DNA of 51,617 bases from Bacillota bacterium (GTDB taxonomy: Bacteria; Bacillota; Clostridia; Peptostreptococcales; Anaerovoracaceae). Location of the stretch: the NCBI GenBank assembly GCA_030526325.1, contig JAUNCY010000007.1:1-51617 (forward strand), given 5' to 3'. The notes under the pieces were generated by a model. That model saw only the letters and a list, made by a program, of their open reading frames with translations, was not told the origin of the DNA and made no database searches. Shown here one piece after another: positions 42,481-50,307 of the stretch. The position numbers were made by a program, and so were the translations under genes. Every line of letters starts with the position of its first letter. Position 1 is the stretch's first letter.

Positions 42481-44078
42481 TACTGTTCACCTCCAAGCTT
42501 ATCATATACAAGCTTTCCGCCTAAATATGTTTTTTCAACCTGAATGTCTTTTATTTCTCTGTGCGGTGTCTTGAACACGTCTCTGTCCAGAACTACGAAG
42601 TCTGCGTATTTGCCTTCTTCTATTGTTCCCTTAACATCCTCTTCATATGAAACATAAGCTGCATTCTTTGTGTACATGCAGAGTGCTTCATAAGGAGAAA
42701 CTCTCTGTTCAGGATACCATCCGCCTTCAGGATATCCGTCAAGACCCTGTCTTGTCACGATAGCATATGTACCCATCATCGGATTGTAGGTTTCAATAGG
42801 AGAATCCGAACCTGCTGTAAGGATAAAACCTTCATCGATAAGTCTCTTCCAGCAGTAGTTGTATTTTGCTCTTTCCGGTCCTACTCTTGACTCCGACCAT
42901 CTTACGTTTGTAGAAACAAACATAGGCTGGATGTCTATTACAACCGGAAGCTTTTTCATTCTTCTGATAATTTCCTCGTTAAGAAGTGACATATGAATCA
43001 TTCTGAATCTTACATCCTTCTTAGGATTAGCAAAGTAAGCCTTTTCGATAGCTTCGATAACCATTTCAACCGATCTGTCACCGATTACGTGGATACCGAT
43101 CTGTAAATCCATATCGTAAGCTTCCTGAATTTTTCTGTCGAGTTCTTCCTGAGAATAGTTTGTTACGCCTATCTGTTCAGGATCGTCTGAATACGGCTCA
43201 TTAAGCAGAGCGGAACGTGCGCCGAGGCTTCCGTCTGTAAAAAGCTTGTAGAAACCGTACTGTACCATGGAATCGCCCATGCCTCTTCTCATTCCGAGAC
43301 CCGGCAGTTCGTCGAATCCGAGGTATACTCTGGCAGTAAGTCTTCCCTCTTTTGCCAGGTCCTGATAAATCTTTGTGTCTTCAAACAGGTCGCAGTGTTT
43401 ACCCTGAATAGGATGAACTCCTACCAGACCGGACTTGTTAAGTTCTTTGCATGCCAGTTCAACGGCATTTTTTCTTGCCTCATGAGTTGCATTCGGATCA
43501 GGAATCATAGCGGATAAATCTGCCGCTGCCTGGTCGAAAATAACACCTGTTGGCTCTCCGTCTTCACCGAATTCTACTGTGTTTTCAACAGCCGGAACAA
43601 AGTTTCTGTCAATGTTTCCTGCTTCGAGAGCTTTGCTGTTTGCCACATTTACGTGGAGACAGTATCTTGTAATTAATACAGGATTGTCAGGAGCTGCTTC
43701 GTCCAGATCCTTCTTAGTAGGAAGCACTTTAACCGGAAACTTTTCCTGGTCAAAACCTGTTCCCTGAATCCACTCGCCTTTTTCTAATGTCGCTGCTTTT
43801 TCTCTGATTCTGTCTTTAAGCTCTTCCAGTGATTTTACATCTTTAAGATTAAGCTTGTGCAGGTCTCTTGAATATGCGAGTACATGCTGATGCGTATCGA
43901 TAAATCCCGGCAGCACTGTCTTTCCTTTTAAATCGACAACTTCGCCGTCAGCAATCGCTTTTGCTTCTTCGTCATTTCCGCAGTAGATAAAGATTCCGTC
44001 TTCTACTACGAATGCGCTGCACGCATCGTTTTCCTCTTTCATGGTGTAAACAACACCATTTATATAGGCCTTTTTCAT
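42480..44078 (-). CDS. YtcJ-type metal-dependent amidohydrolase (copy 1)
   Basis: A 532-residue paralogue of the following gene, roughly 60 percent identical by eye, with HxH in GFIDTHQHV, IHVIGDRS, RMIHMS and TAGSDSPIETYNP. All likely metal and catalytic positions are kept in both copies, so both should be active and may differ in substrate. AAGGAGG precedes ATG 44078. It is the first gene of a five-gene operon: two amidohydrolases then TRAP P, Q and M. Confidence 0.88.
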   Translation of the reverse strand: MKKAYINGVVYTMKEENDACSAFVVEDGIFIYCGNDEEAKAIADGEVVDLKGKTVLPGFIDTHQHVLAYSRDLHKLNLKDVKSLEELKDRIREKAATLEKGEWIQGTGFDQEKFPVKVLPTKKDLDEAAPDNPVLITRYCLHVNVANSKALEAGNIDRNFVPAVENTVEFGEDGEPTGVIFDQAAADLSAMIPDPNATHEARKNAVELACKELNKSGLVGVHPIQGKHCDLFEDTKIYQDLAKEGRLTARVYLGFDELPGLGMRRGMGDSMVQYGFYKLFTDGSLGARSALLNEPYSDDPEQIGVTNYSQEELDRKIQEAYDMDLQIGIHVIGDRSVEMVIEAIEKAYFANPKKDVRFRMIHMSLLNEEIIRRMKKLPVVIDIQPMFVSTNVRWSESRVGPERAKYNYCWKRLIDEGFILTAGSDSPIETYNPMMGTYAIVTRQGLDGYPEGGWYPEQRVSPYEALCMYTKNAAYVSYEEDVKGTIEEGKYADFVVLDRDVFKTPHREIKDIQVEKTYLGGKLVYDKLGGEQ

Positions 44079-44143
44079 GGTTTTCCTCCTTACCTATATA
44101 CTTCTATCTTCGCCCCTTTAAAGAGGCGACTCTCTTTTAATTT

Positions 44144-44195
44144 ATTATATCTCTGTCTTCTTCTTCATCCCCAACCAAACAGGTTATTAATAACC
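44144..44195 (-). promoter_or_regulatory. candidate promoter and palindrome upstream of the amidohydrolase operon
   Basis: A perfect TATAAT (44144-44149, minus strand) with no good -35, and a perfect 14-bp palindrome GGTTATTAATAACC (44182-44195) centred about 40 bases upstream of it, where an activator would bind. A CGCC-rich hairpin lies in the predicted leader (about 44113-44130). Confidence 0.45.
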
Positions 44196-44280
44196 ACAAG
44201 TATAGTATTATTTTCTGTTTTTTCCATAAATAAACCTAATATGCCATAAATGTTATATTTAATTTTTTGTTTACGAAAAT

Positions 44281-44308
44281 AAAAAAAGCCGCAAAAGGGC
44301 TTTTTTTA
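44281..44308 (-). terminator. typA terminator
   Basis: AAAAAAAGCC-CTTTTGC-GGCTTTTTTT on the minus strand, just after the typA stop codon. Confidence 0.8.
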
Positions 44309-44328
44309 AGTTCATATGTTATTAACAG

Positions 44329-46164
44329 TTACTGCCTGCTTCTTTGCTTCATTCTCTCTTCGTGGTTGAGAATTCTCTTCCTGAGCCTTATGCTTTTGGG
44401 AGTTATTTCCAGAAGCTCATCGTTTTTCAGGAACTCCAGAGACTGTTCCAGACTCATCTTTTTCGGCGGAACAAGTCTCAGCGCCTCATCGCTTCCGGAG
44501 GCGCGGGTGTTGGTTACATGCTTCTTTTTGCATACATTTACGGCTATGTCTTCGCTTTTCGGCGAAACTCCAACTATCATTCCCGCATATACCTGTGTCT
44601 GAGGTTCAATGAAAAGAGTTCCTCTGTCCTGGGCATTCCATAAACCGTAACCTACGGCTTCTCCCGTTTCAAATGCTATGAGCGAGCCTCCTGTTCTTGT
44701 GGGAATATCGCCCTTATACGGTTCATATCCGTTAAAAACAGAGTTGAGGATGCCTTCTCCTCTTGTATCTGTCAGAAATTCGCTTTTATATCCGAGCAGA
44801 CCTCTTGCCGGAACAAGCAGTTCAAGCCTGATTCTGCTGCCTATAGGGTTCATTGACTGAAGCTCACCTTTTCTCGGACCCATTTTCTCCATAACCGCTC
44901 CGACGCTTTCCTGGGGAACATCTATTACAACCTTCTCAATAGGCTCACATTTTCTTCCGTTAATTTCCTTGTACAGCACCTTCGGTGTACTTACCTGAAA
45001 CTCGTATCCCTCTCTTCTCATGGTTTCGATGAGAATCGAAAGGTGCATCTCTCCTCTTCCCGCTACAGCAAAAGCATCCGTATTAAGCTCTCTGACCTGC
45101 AGGGAAACATCTTTGAGCAGTTCCCTGAACAGACGGTCTCTAAGATTTCTGGAGGTTACATATCTTCCTTCTTTTCCGGCAAAAGGGCTGTCATTTACTG
45201 AAAACACCATTTCGATTGTCGGAGGCGAAATCTTCACAAACGGCAGAGGCTCAACAGCGGATGTGTCACAGACGGTTTCGCCTATGGTAATCTTTTCTAT
45301 TCCTGAAAATGAAATAATATTTCCCGCAGTTGCTGATGTTACAGCCGTTTTGTCGAGATTTTCAAACTGATAAATATTTGAAACTTTTCCCTTATATATC
45401 TGTTCGGGATTATGGTAATCGCATACAGCCACCTCCTGGCCCTGCTTCAGTATTCCTCTTTCAATCTTTCCAACTGCCATTCTTCCCACATATTCGTTAT
45501 AATCTATGGATGACACCAGAATCTGCACCGGACTCTCTGTATCAGCTTCCGGAGCATCAATATATTCCAGAATTGTATCCAGCAGCGGTCTCATATCCAG
45601 AATTTTTCCCTCTTCCGGGTTTTCAAATTCCTCTGCCGAATAAGCTGCATATCCTTTCTTTGCAGAGCAGTAGATAATAGGGGAATCCAGCTGCTCGTCG
45701 GTGGCATTAAGATCCATGAGCAGCTCAAGAGCTTCATCGGTAACTTCGGCTGCTCTCTGGTCCGGCCTGTCAACTTTATTCACTACGATGATAACCTTAT
45801 GATTCAGTTCGAGAGCTCTCTGCAGTACAAACCTTGTCTGAGGCATAGGGCCTTCAAAAGCATCAATAAGAAGAAGAACTCCATCCACCATTTTGAGAAT
45901 TCGCTCAACCTCTCCGCCGAAATCCGCATGACCCGGGGTATCCACAATATTTATTTTGACATCCCTGTATCTCACCGAGGTATTCTTGGCAAGGATTGTG
46001 ATGCCTCTTTCTCTCTCAAGATCATTGCTGTCCATTACTCTTTCCGTCACAGACTGGTTGTCTCTGTAAACACCGGACTGCTTTAAAAGCTGATCCACCA
46101 GGGTAGTCTTTCCGTGGTCTACATGAGCAATTATTGCTATATTTCTCAATGTATTGTCCTGCAT
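44329..46164 (-). CDS. typA: translational GTPase TypA/BipA
   Basis: A 611-residue ribosome-associated GTPase of the EF-G family, needed for ribosome assembly and growth under stress. G1 AHVDHGKT at 13-20, the switch region RGITI, G3 DTPGHAD, G4 NKVD and the C-terminal BipA-specific domain are present. The length is typical. A clear sigma-A promoter lies 47 bases upstream and a terminator follows, so it is monocistronic. Confidence 0.97.
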   Translation of the reverse strand: MQDNTLRNIAIIAHVDHGKTTLVDQLLKQSGVYRDNQSVTERVMDSNDLERERGITILAKNTSVRYRDVKINIVDTPGHADFGGEVERILKMVDGVLLLIDAFEGPMPQTRFVLQRALELNHKVIIVVNKVDRPDQRAAEVTDEALELLMDLNATDEQLDSPIIYCSAKKGYAAYSAEEFENPEEGKILDMRPLLDTILEYIDAPEADTESPVQILVSSIDYNEYVGRMAVGKIERGILKQGQEVAVCDYHNPEQIYKGKVSNIYQFENLDKTAVTSATAGNIISFSGIEKITIGETVCDTSAVEPLPFVKISPPTIEMVFSVNDSPFAGKEGRYVTSRNLRDRLFRELLKDVSLQVRELNTDAFAVAGRGEMHLSILIETMRREGYEFQVSTPKVLYKEINGRKCEPIEKVVIDVPQESVGAVMEKMGPRKGELQSMNPIGSRIRLELLVPARGLLGYKSEFLTDTRGEGILNSVFNGYEPYKGDIPTRTGGSLIAFETGEAVGYGLWNAQDRGTLFIEPQTQVYAGMIVGVSPKSEDIAVNVCKKKHVTNTRASGSDEALRLVPPKKMSLEQSLEFLKNDELLEITPKSIRLRKRILNHEERMKQRSRQ

Positions 46165-46210
46165 CTTTGTTTTTCTCCCTTATTCTTTATCTTTGATAAT
46201 ACAGTTTTTT

Positions 46211-46239
46211 AGTTTACTCTTATCATAAATTTCTGTCAA
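46211..46239 (-). promoter_or_regulatory. typA promoter
   Basis: Perfect TTGACA (46234-46239), a 17-base spacer and TAAACT (46211-46216) on the minus strand. Confidence 0.75.
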
Positions 46240-46271
46240 GAAAAAATATATAAGCATTTCAGCAGTCGTAA

Positions 46272-46300
46272 TTGCAGCCCTTCATTCTATATTATATAAT
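46272..46300 (+). promoter_or_regulatory. promoter of the small membrane protein gene
   Basis: TTGCAG (46272-46277), a 17-base spacer and a perfect TATAAT (46295-46300), 35 bases before the start codon. Confidence 0.7.
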
Positions 46301-46335
46301 CCCTGTAGACAACAAAAGACTGACGAGGTTTACAT

Positions 46336-46560
46336 ATGAAAAAATCACTTACCATTGCCATTTTTGCCCTGCTTGCCGCCGCTGTGCTGCTTATGGGCAT
46401 AATGGAAAAGACCCTTTCCTCTATAGGAGGGACTCCTGCGGTGGCTGCCGCATACGTCCTGATCGGCATTATTCTTATAGTTCTGTACATCAAAGCCAGA
46501 AAAGACTCCGCAGAGGAAAAATCAAAAAACGAAAACAAAAAGAATACAGACGTACGCTGA
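46336..46560 (+). CDS. small two-helix membrane protein of unknown function
   Basis: A 74-residue protein: helix 1 about 5-22, a short TLSSIGGTPA turn, helix 2 about 34-52, then a charged, lysine/glutamate-rich cytoplasmic tail. I do not recognise the family. The gene has its own strong promoter and a GAGG ribosome site 7 bases before ATG 46336. Its last codons form one arm of the terminator of the converging gene. Confidence 0.65.
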   Translation: MKKSLTIAIFALLAAAVLLMGIMEKTLSSIGGTPAVAAAYVLIGIILIVLYIKARKDSAEEKSKNENKKNTDVR

Positions 46561-46573
46561 TTTGTACGTCTGT
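46541..46573 (-). terminator. terminator of the LytM-domain gene, overlapping the end of the small membrane protein gene
   Basis: ACAGACGTAC / GTACGTCTGT, a perfect 10-bp stem with an eight-base loop; the minus-strand tail is ATTCTTTTTG. The plus-strand side lacks a U-run. Confidence 0.7.
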
Positions 46574-46587
46574 ACTGCATTCTGATT

Positions 46588-47271
46588 CTAATATTCGAAA
46601 TAATCGGCGGGATCCGCAGGATTTCCCCCTACAAGAACTTCCACATGAATGTGAGGCTCGTCCGATTTTTCATAAAGCGAAGTGCTTCCCGCGGTTCCTA
46701 TAACCTGTCCCTTTGTCACCGCATCTCCTTCTTCAACCGTGATATTTTCCGAAAGATTCGAGTACACGGTAATTATTTCTCCCTGATGAGCTATCCACAC
46801 GGTTTTTCCCATGGCTCTGTCATCCGTTACCTTTGATACCAGTCCTTCCGCTGCGGCGCAAACCTCCGTTCCTTCAGGTGCAAGAATGTCTATTCCGCTG
46901 TGCGTCATGTACTGATTCAGTGTAGGAAAATAGGTGAGTTCCGACCGGCTGTAAGCTCTGAACACATTTCCTTTAACGGGTAGTTCGTATGATGAAGGGC
47001 TTGCTATCACCGTTCCGGAGGCTTCGGTGTTTTCCTCTTCAGCGGGAGCCGTACCGGTCTGAAGGTCTTTCCCGCCCGAAACCTGAGGATTTTCGTCTGC
47101 CTGTAATTCCTGCCCTGATGCCGTACCTGTGTCCCAGTCTCCGCTTTCTCCTGCCGCATCGCTTCCGCTCCACGTCATCCATCCGAAGCACAGTGCCGCC
47201 GCCACAACACATACACTTATTATAGTCCCGATCCAAAGCTGCTGCCTTCCTATCGTAAAAAAATCTTTCAT
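46588..47271 (-). CDS. membrane-anchored LytM/M23 peptidase-domain protein, SpoIIQ-like candidate
   Basis: A 227-residue protein: N-terminal membrane anchor (about 13-34), a low-complexity Gly/Glu/Ala linker (35-92) and an M23 domain with zinc ligands H124 and D128 (THSGIDI) and H207-x-H209 (HIHVE), so the metal site is complete. Size and layout fit clostridial SpoIIQ, the forespore half of the SpoIIQ-SpoIIIAH channel, which unlike the Bacillus protein often keeps the zinc site; a vegetative cell-wall endopeptidase is the alternative. Start ATG 47271 has GGAGGG upstream; the longer frame begins at a TTG inside that site. A sigma-F-like promoter upstream favours the SpoIIQ reading. It is not beside spoIID. 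Confidence 0.75.
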   Translation of the reverse strand: MKDFFTIGRQQLWIGTIISVCVVAAALCFGWMTWSGSDAAGESGDWDTGTASGQELQADENPQVSGGKDLQTGTAPAEEENTEASGTVIASPSSYELPVKGNVFRAYSRSELTYFPTLNQYMTHSGIDILAPEGTEVCAAAEGLVSKVTDDRAMGKTVWIAHQGEIITVYSNLSENITVEEGDAVTKGQVIGTAGSTSLYEKSDEPHIHVEVLVGGNPADPADYFEY

Positions 47272-47327
47272 AGAAACATTTCCCTCCAAAGCATAATGAT
47301 CTGTTGAAATCTCCTGTTTTCATACTA

Positions 47328-47357
47328 TATTTTCAACAGAAAATTAAATATATATAC
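47328..47357 (-). promoter_or_regulatory. sigma-F-like promoter candidate of the LytM-domain gene
   Basis: On the minus strand GTATA (47353-47357), exactly 15 bases, then GTTGAAAATA (47328-47337). This fits the Bacillus sigma-F pattern GYWTA-N15-GGNRANANTW with one mismatch. The -10 lies in one arm of an inverted repeat CTGTTGAAA...TTTCAACAG (47301-47339). Confidence 0.5.
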
Positions 47358-47361
47358 TCCG

Positions 47362-47390
47362 GAATAAAAAAAAGTCCTTTTCACATACTA
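47362..47390 (+). promoter_or_regulatory. sigma-G-like promoter candidate of the DUF1540 gene
   Basis: GAATA (47362-47366), a 17-base spacer and CATACTA (47384-47390) match the forespore sigma-G pattern GHATR-N17/18-CATWHTA at every position, 40 bases before the start codon. Confidence 0.55.
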
Positions 47391-47430
47391 AGCTTGAGAT
47401 AATTCTCAATCAAAAATCGGAGGTATTGAA

Positions 47431-47589
47431 ATGCAGGCTAACAAATCAATAAAATGCTCTGTTCATCAGTGCAGACACCACTGTCAGTCAGAAAACTTCT
47501 GCAGCTTAAACGCTATTACAGTAGGAACACACGAAAGCAATCCTACACAGATTCAGTGTACCGACTGCGAATCTTTCGACCTTAAATAA
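47431..47589 (+). CDS. DUF1540 small cysteine-rich protein
   Basis: A 52-residue protein with six main cysteines in the DUF1540 pattern: IKCSVHQC near residues 7-14, C18, C24, a LNAITV strand, then QCTDCESF near the C terminus. Such proteins probably bind a metal; the function is unknown. Too short for a standard gene list but supported by CGGAGG 8 bases before ATG 47431, a matched promoter and a terminator immediately after. It is divergent from the LytM-domain gene. Confidence 0.8.
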   Translation: MQANKSIKCSVHQCRHHCQSENFCSLNAITVGTHESNPTQIQCTDCESFDLK

Positions 47590-47601
47590 GTTCCGAAAAA
47601 A

Positions 47602-47631
47602 CGAGTGTCCGGACAACTGTCCGAACACTCG
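47602..47631. terminator. bidirectional terminator between the DUF1540 and trmB genes
   Basis: CGAGTGT-TC-GGACA-GTT-TGTCC-GG-ACACTCG type stem (47602-47631), with CTTTATTTT on the plus side and TTTTTTC on the minus side. Confidence 0.85.
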
Positions 47632-47643
47632 CTTTATTTTGAA

Positions 47644-48282
47644 TTATATTCTGCACTTTAAATATTTAATTTTCTTGCCCCAGAGCCGGAACTTATCTTC
47701 ATATTCGGTAGTAACTTCCGCCGCATTGAAAATCGTACTGTGCAGATCGTACGTAAGCTCCAGCAGTGTAAATCCGTTGTTCATTATTTCTTCCACGGAA
47801 AAATCAAACAAATCGTCGTTATCCGTTTTAAACCGGATTTCCCCTCCGGGTTTCAAAAACTGCTTGTATCCGTTAAGATACCTGCTGTGAGTCAGTCTTC
47901 TTTTTGCATGTCTGGCCTTCGGCCACGGGTCGCTGAAATTCAGATATAATCCGGAGATTTCGTCCTTTTCGAAGCATTCCTCGGGGTGTCTGAGGAACTC
48001 GCATACAAAGGTTATATTGTTCAGATTATCCTCGTATGCCCTCTGGGCAGCTCTCAGAAGAACCTTCTCCTGTCCCTCTACGCCTATATAATTATACTGA
48101 GGGTTTTTCTTCGCCATTTCCGTGACAAATTTACCTTTTCCGCACCCCATCTCCAGGAATACAGGGTTGTCATTTCCGAAAACCTCTTTCCACATTCCTT
48201 TGTGCGAGGCGGCATCCTTTGTAATATACCTGCTCAGGGACTCAAATTTTTCTGTAGCTCCCTTTACTCTTCTGTAACGCAT
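47644..48282 (-). CDS. trmB: tRNA (guanine-N7)-methyltransferase
   Basis: A 212-residue SAM-dependent enzyme that methylates G46 of tRNA. The SAM-binding EMGCGKGKF is near residue 43, and the diagnostic NFSDPWPKARHAKRRLT region (core SDPWPK) near 118; the length equals bacterial TrmB. It starts 11 bases after the L,D-transpeptidase gene, so the two are probably cotranscribed. Confidence 0.96.
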   Translation of the reverse strand: MRYRRVKGATEKFESLSRYITKDAASHKGMWKEVFGNDNPVFLEMGCGKGKFVTEMAKKNPQYNYIGVEGQEKVLLRAAQRAYEDNLNNITFVCEFLRHPEECFEKDEISGLYLNFSDPWPKARHAKRRLTHSRYLNGYKQFLKPGGEIRFKTDNDDLFDFSVEEIMNNGFTLLELTYDLHSTIFNAAEVTTEYEDKFRLWGKKIKYLKCRI

Positions 48283-48293
48283 CTTCCTGTTCT

Positions 48294-48755
48294 TTATGGG
48301 TAAATTACAACCCGGTCTCCTTTTTCAACATATTTCCACAAATCTCTTATATCCTCATCATCCAGAGCAACACAGCCTGCGGTCCAGTCAAAAGCGCTTC
48401 CCTTACCGTGAATACCGATTTTTCCGCCGAGATCCGTTTCCCAGTCCGGTCTCAGGTGATTGCTGATTGCTTCCACAATCCTGTCATGCTGTTCCTGACT
48501 GATAAGCCCGTCTCTCAGCCCTCTTGCGGCATCCTCCGCATTCGGATAGCTCAATCCCATAAAAAGAGTGAATTTGCTCTGCTCATTTTTTGTACAGATG
48601 TAATACTCTCCTTCCGGAACTCTTCCGTCTCCTTCTCTGATTTTTGCTCCCTTGGGAGAAAAACCCAGTCCGGCTCTGTAAGATTTAACAAGCTGATTGT
48701 CGTTCCAAAACTCCAAACGTCTTTCTTCTTTATATACCTTAATTTGCCTGCTCAT
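48294..48755 (-). CDS. YkuD-type L,D-transpeptidase domain protein without signal peptide
   Basis: A 153-residue protein consisting only of a YkuD domain. The catalytic motif reads IHGKGSAFDWTAGCVAL with H116 and nucleophile C128 (HG-x-GC spacing shorter than the common S-x-GC form but within the family). Typical family members cross-link peptidoglycan outside the cell, yet no signal sequence, LysM domain or membrane helix is visible, so export or substrate is unclear. GAGAGG precedes ATG 48755. First gene of a pair with trmB. Confidence 0.85.
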   Translation of the reverse strand: MSRQIKVYKEERRLEFWNDNQLVKSYRAGLGFSPKGAKIREGDGRVPEGEYYICTKNEQSKFTLFMGLSYPNAEDAARGLRDGLISQEQHDRIVEAISNHLRPDWETDLGGKIGIHGKGSAFDWTAGCVALDDEDIRDLWKYVEKGDRVVIYP

Positions 48756-48826
48756 TTCTTAACCTCTCTGAATAGGAATTTTTTTACCTTGTTTATTATA
48801 GTCTTCCTGTAATAAAAACTCTACCC

Positions 48827-50299
48827 TTATTTCTCAAATCTTCCCGGTGCCTCGAACCAGAATTCCACTCCGTCGCCGACATTTTCGGCTCCGAAAGCAT
48901 ATCCGTGAAGCTGAAGTATGCTTCTGGATATAGACAATCCCAGTCCTGTTCCTTTCTGGCCGGTCAAGGTCTTGGCTTTGTAGAAGCTTTCCCAGATATA
49001 CGGAAGATCTGCTTCATTTATTGCTTCGCCTTCGTTCCAGACTGAAATACGTATGCCTCTGTCATATCTGGATATAGGAGGTTCCGCCATCTCACTTTCT
49101 TCTATCTCCCTGAAGCTGAGATATGTCATTTTGCCGGCCATAGTATGCTTGTATGCATTGGAAATAAAGTTCGTTAGCACCTGTTCCAGCCTGAATTCAT
49201 CTCCGTAAATATAAAAACTGTTCTTAGGGATTTCACTGTGGAGGAAATTAATATCCTGAGATTCAGCCAGAATTCTGAACTTTTCGCATGCAGGCTCCAG
49301 AAGCCCGTAAATGTCGAATTCAGCTCTCTTTATCGTAAAGGTTCCCGACTCAATCTGGGACAGATCCAGCATACTTTTCACCATTTTGCTCATCTTGTTG
49401 GTTTCGTCACGGATAATTTCGAAATATCTTTCTCTTTCCTCCTCATCCTCGACAATTCCGTCTTCTATAGCCTCCATATAGCTGTTTATTATTGCTATCG
49501 GGGTCTGCATTTCGTGAGAAGCCTGTGCTATAAACTGTCTTCTGAGATAGTCCATATTTTTTTCTTTTTCCAGTTCTTTTTTCAGGCCGTTTATGTTCTT
49601 CTCAAGTTTCTCCGAGAGCTCGTTTAAAGTGCCTCCCAGCATTCCTATTTCGTCTTCTCTTGTGCCCTCGTACCGTATGTCAAAGTTGAGTCTTCCAATT
49701 TCCTTGGCAACGTAGTTAAGCCGTCTTAGAGGAACTGAAATGTTTCTGGAAAGCAGATAAGCTGCGTCCACGGCTATGATAGCAGCCGCTATCATTACAA
49801 ACATCATAATACGTTTTATGATAGCCACTGTTTCTGTTATGGATTTTACCTGAATCCCCACCAGCACCAGCACTTCGTTTTCAAGCCTTTCGGCGTAAGT
49901 GTACTGGGTTACCTCTCCTGAACTGTTCTTATATTCATATATTTTGTATTCTTTTGCCTTCAGTTTAAGAGCTTCCGGGGGCACAAATTCGTTGGCATTG
50001 TTCAAATCCGAATCGGCTCTGCTTCCGTAGACCATCTGATTGTCCTTGTCCAGAATTATTATTCTTCCGCCGGTCTGAATTACCAGTTCGTCCACGCTGT
50101 ATATAAACTCCGAATAACCGGTGTTTTCCTCATCTACAAGCCATCCCACCTCACGGGCGGTTTCCTTGGCCTGCACTATTTTGCTTGAATAGTAAATATT
50201 CTCGGCAAACAGACTCGTCACGGTGTACGCCGCAGCGAGAATTATCAAAACCGCAATAAGAATAGTCACAAAGGTTTTTGTAAAAATTGACTTTTTCAT
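48827..50299 (-). CDS. membrane sensor histidine kinase (OmpR-class partner)
   Basis: A 490-residue kinase: TM1 about 8-30, a 130-residue extracytoplasmic sensor, TM2 about 163-185, a HAMP linker (SRNISVPLRRL onward), then HisKA with the phosphoacceptor in IAQASHEMQTP and a HATPase domain with NFISNAYKHT, WNEGEAI and GTGLGLSIS. The sensor region is a dCache/PAS-like candidate but not assigned. It starts 8 bases after its response regulator gene and is cotranscribed. Confidence 0.93.
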   Translation of the reverse strand: MKKSIFTKTFVTILIAVLIILAAAYTVTSLFAENIYYSSKIVQAKETAREVGWLVDEENTGYSEFIYSVDELVIQTGGRIIILDKDNQMVYGSRADSDLNNANEFVPPEALKLKAKEYKIYEYKNSSGEVTQYTYAERLENEVLVLVGIQVKSITETVAIIKRIMMFVMIAAAIIAVDAAYLLSRNISVPLRRLNYVAKEIGRLNFDIRYEGTREDEIGMLGGTLNELSEKLEKNINGLKKELEKEKNMDYLRRQFIAQASHEMQTPIAIINSYMEAIEDGIVEDEEERERYFEIIRDETNKMSKMVKSMLDLSQIESGTFTIKRAEFDIYGLLEPACEKFRILAESQDINFLHSEIPKNSFYIYGDEFRLEQVLTNFISNAYKHTMAGKMTYLSFREIEESEMAEPPISRYDRGIRISVWNEGEAINEADLPYIWESFYKAKTLTGQKGTGLGLSISRSILQLHGYAFGAENVGDGVEFWFEAPGRFEK

Positions 50300-50307
50300 T
50301 TTACCTT

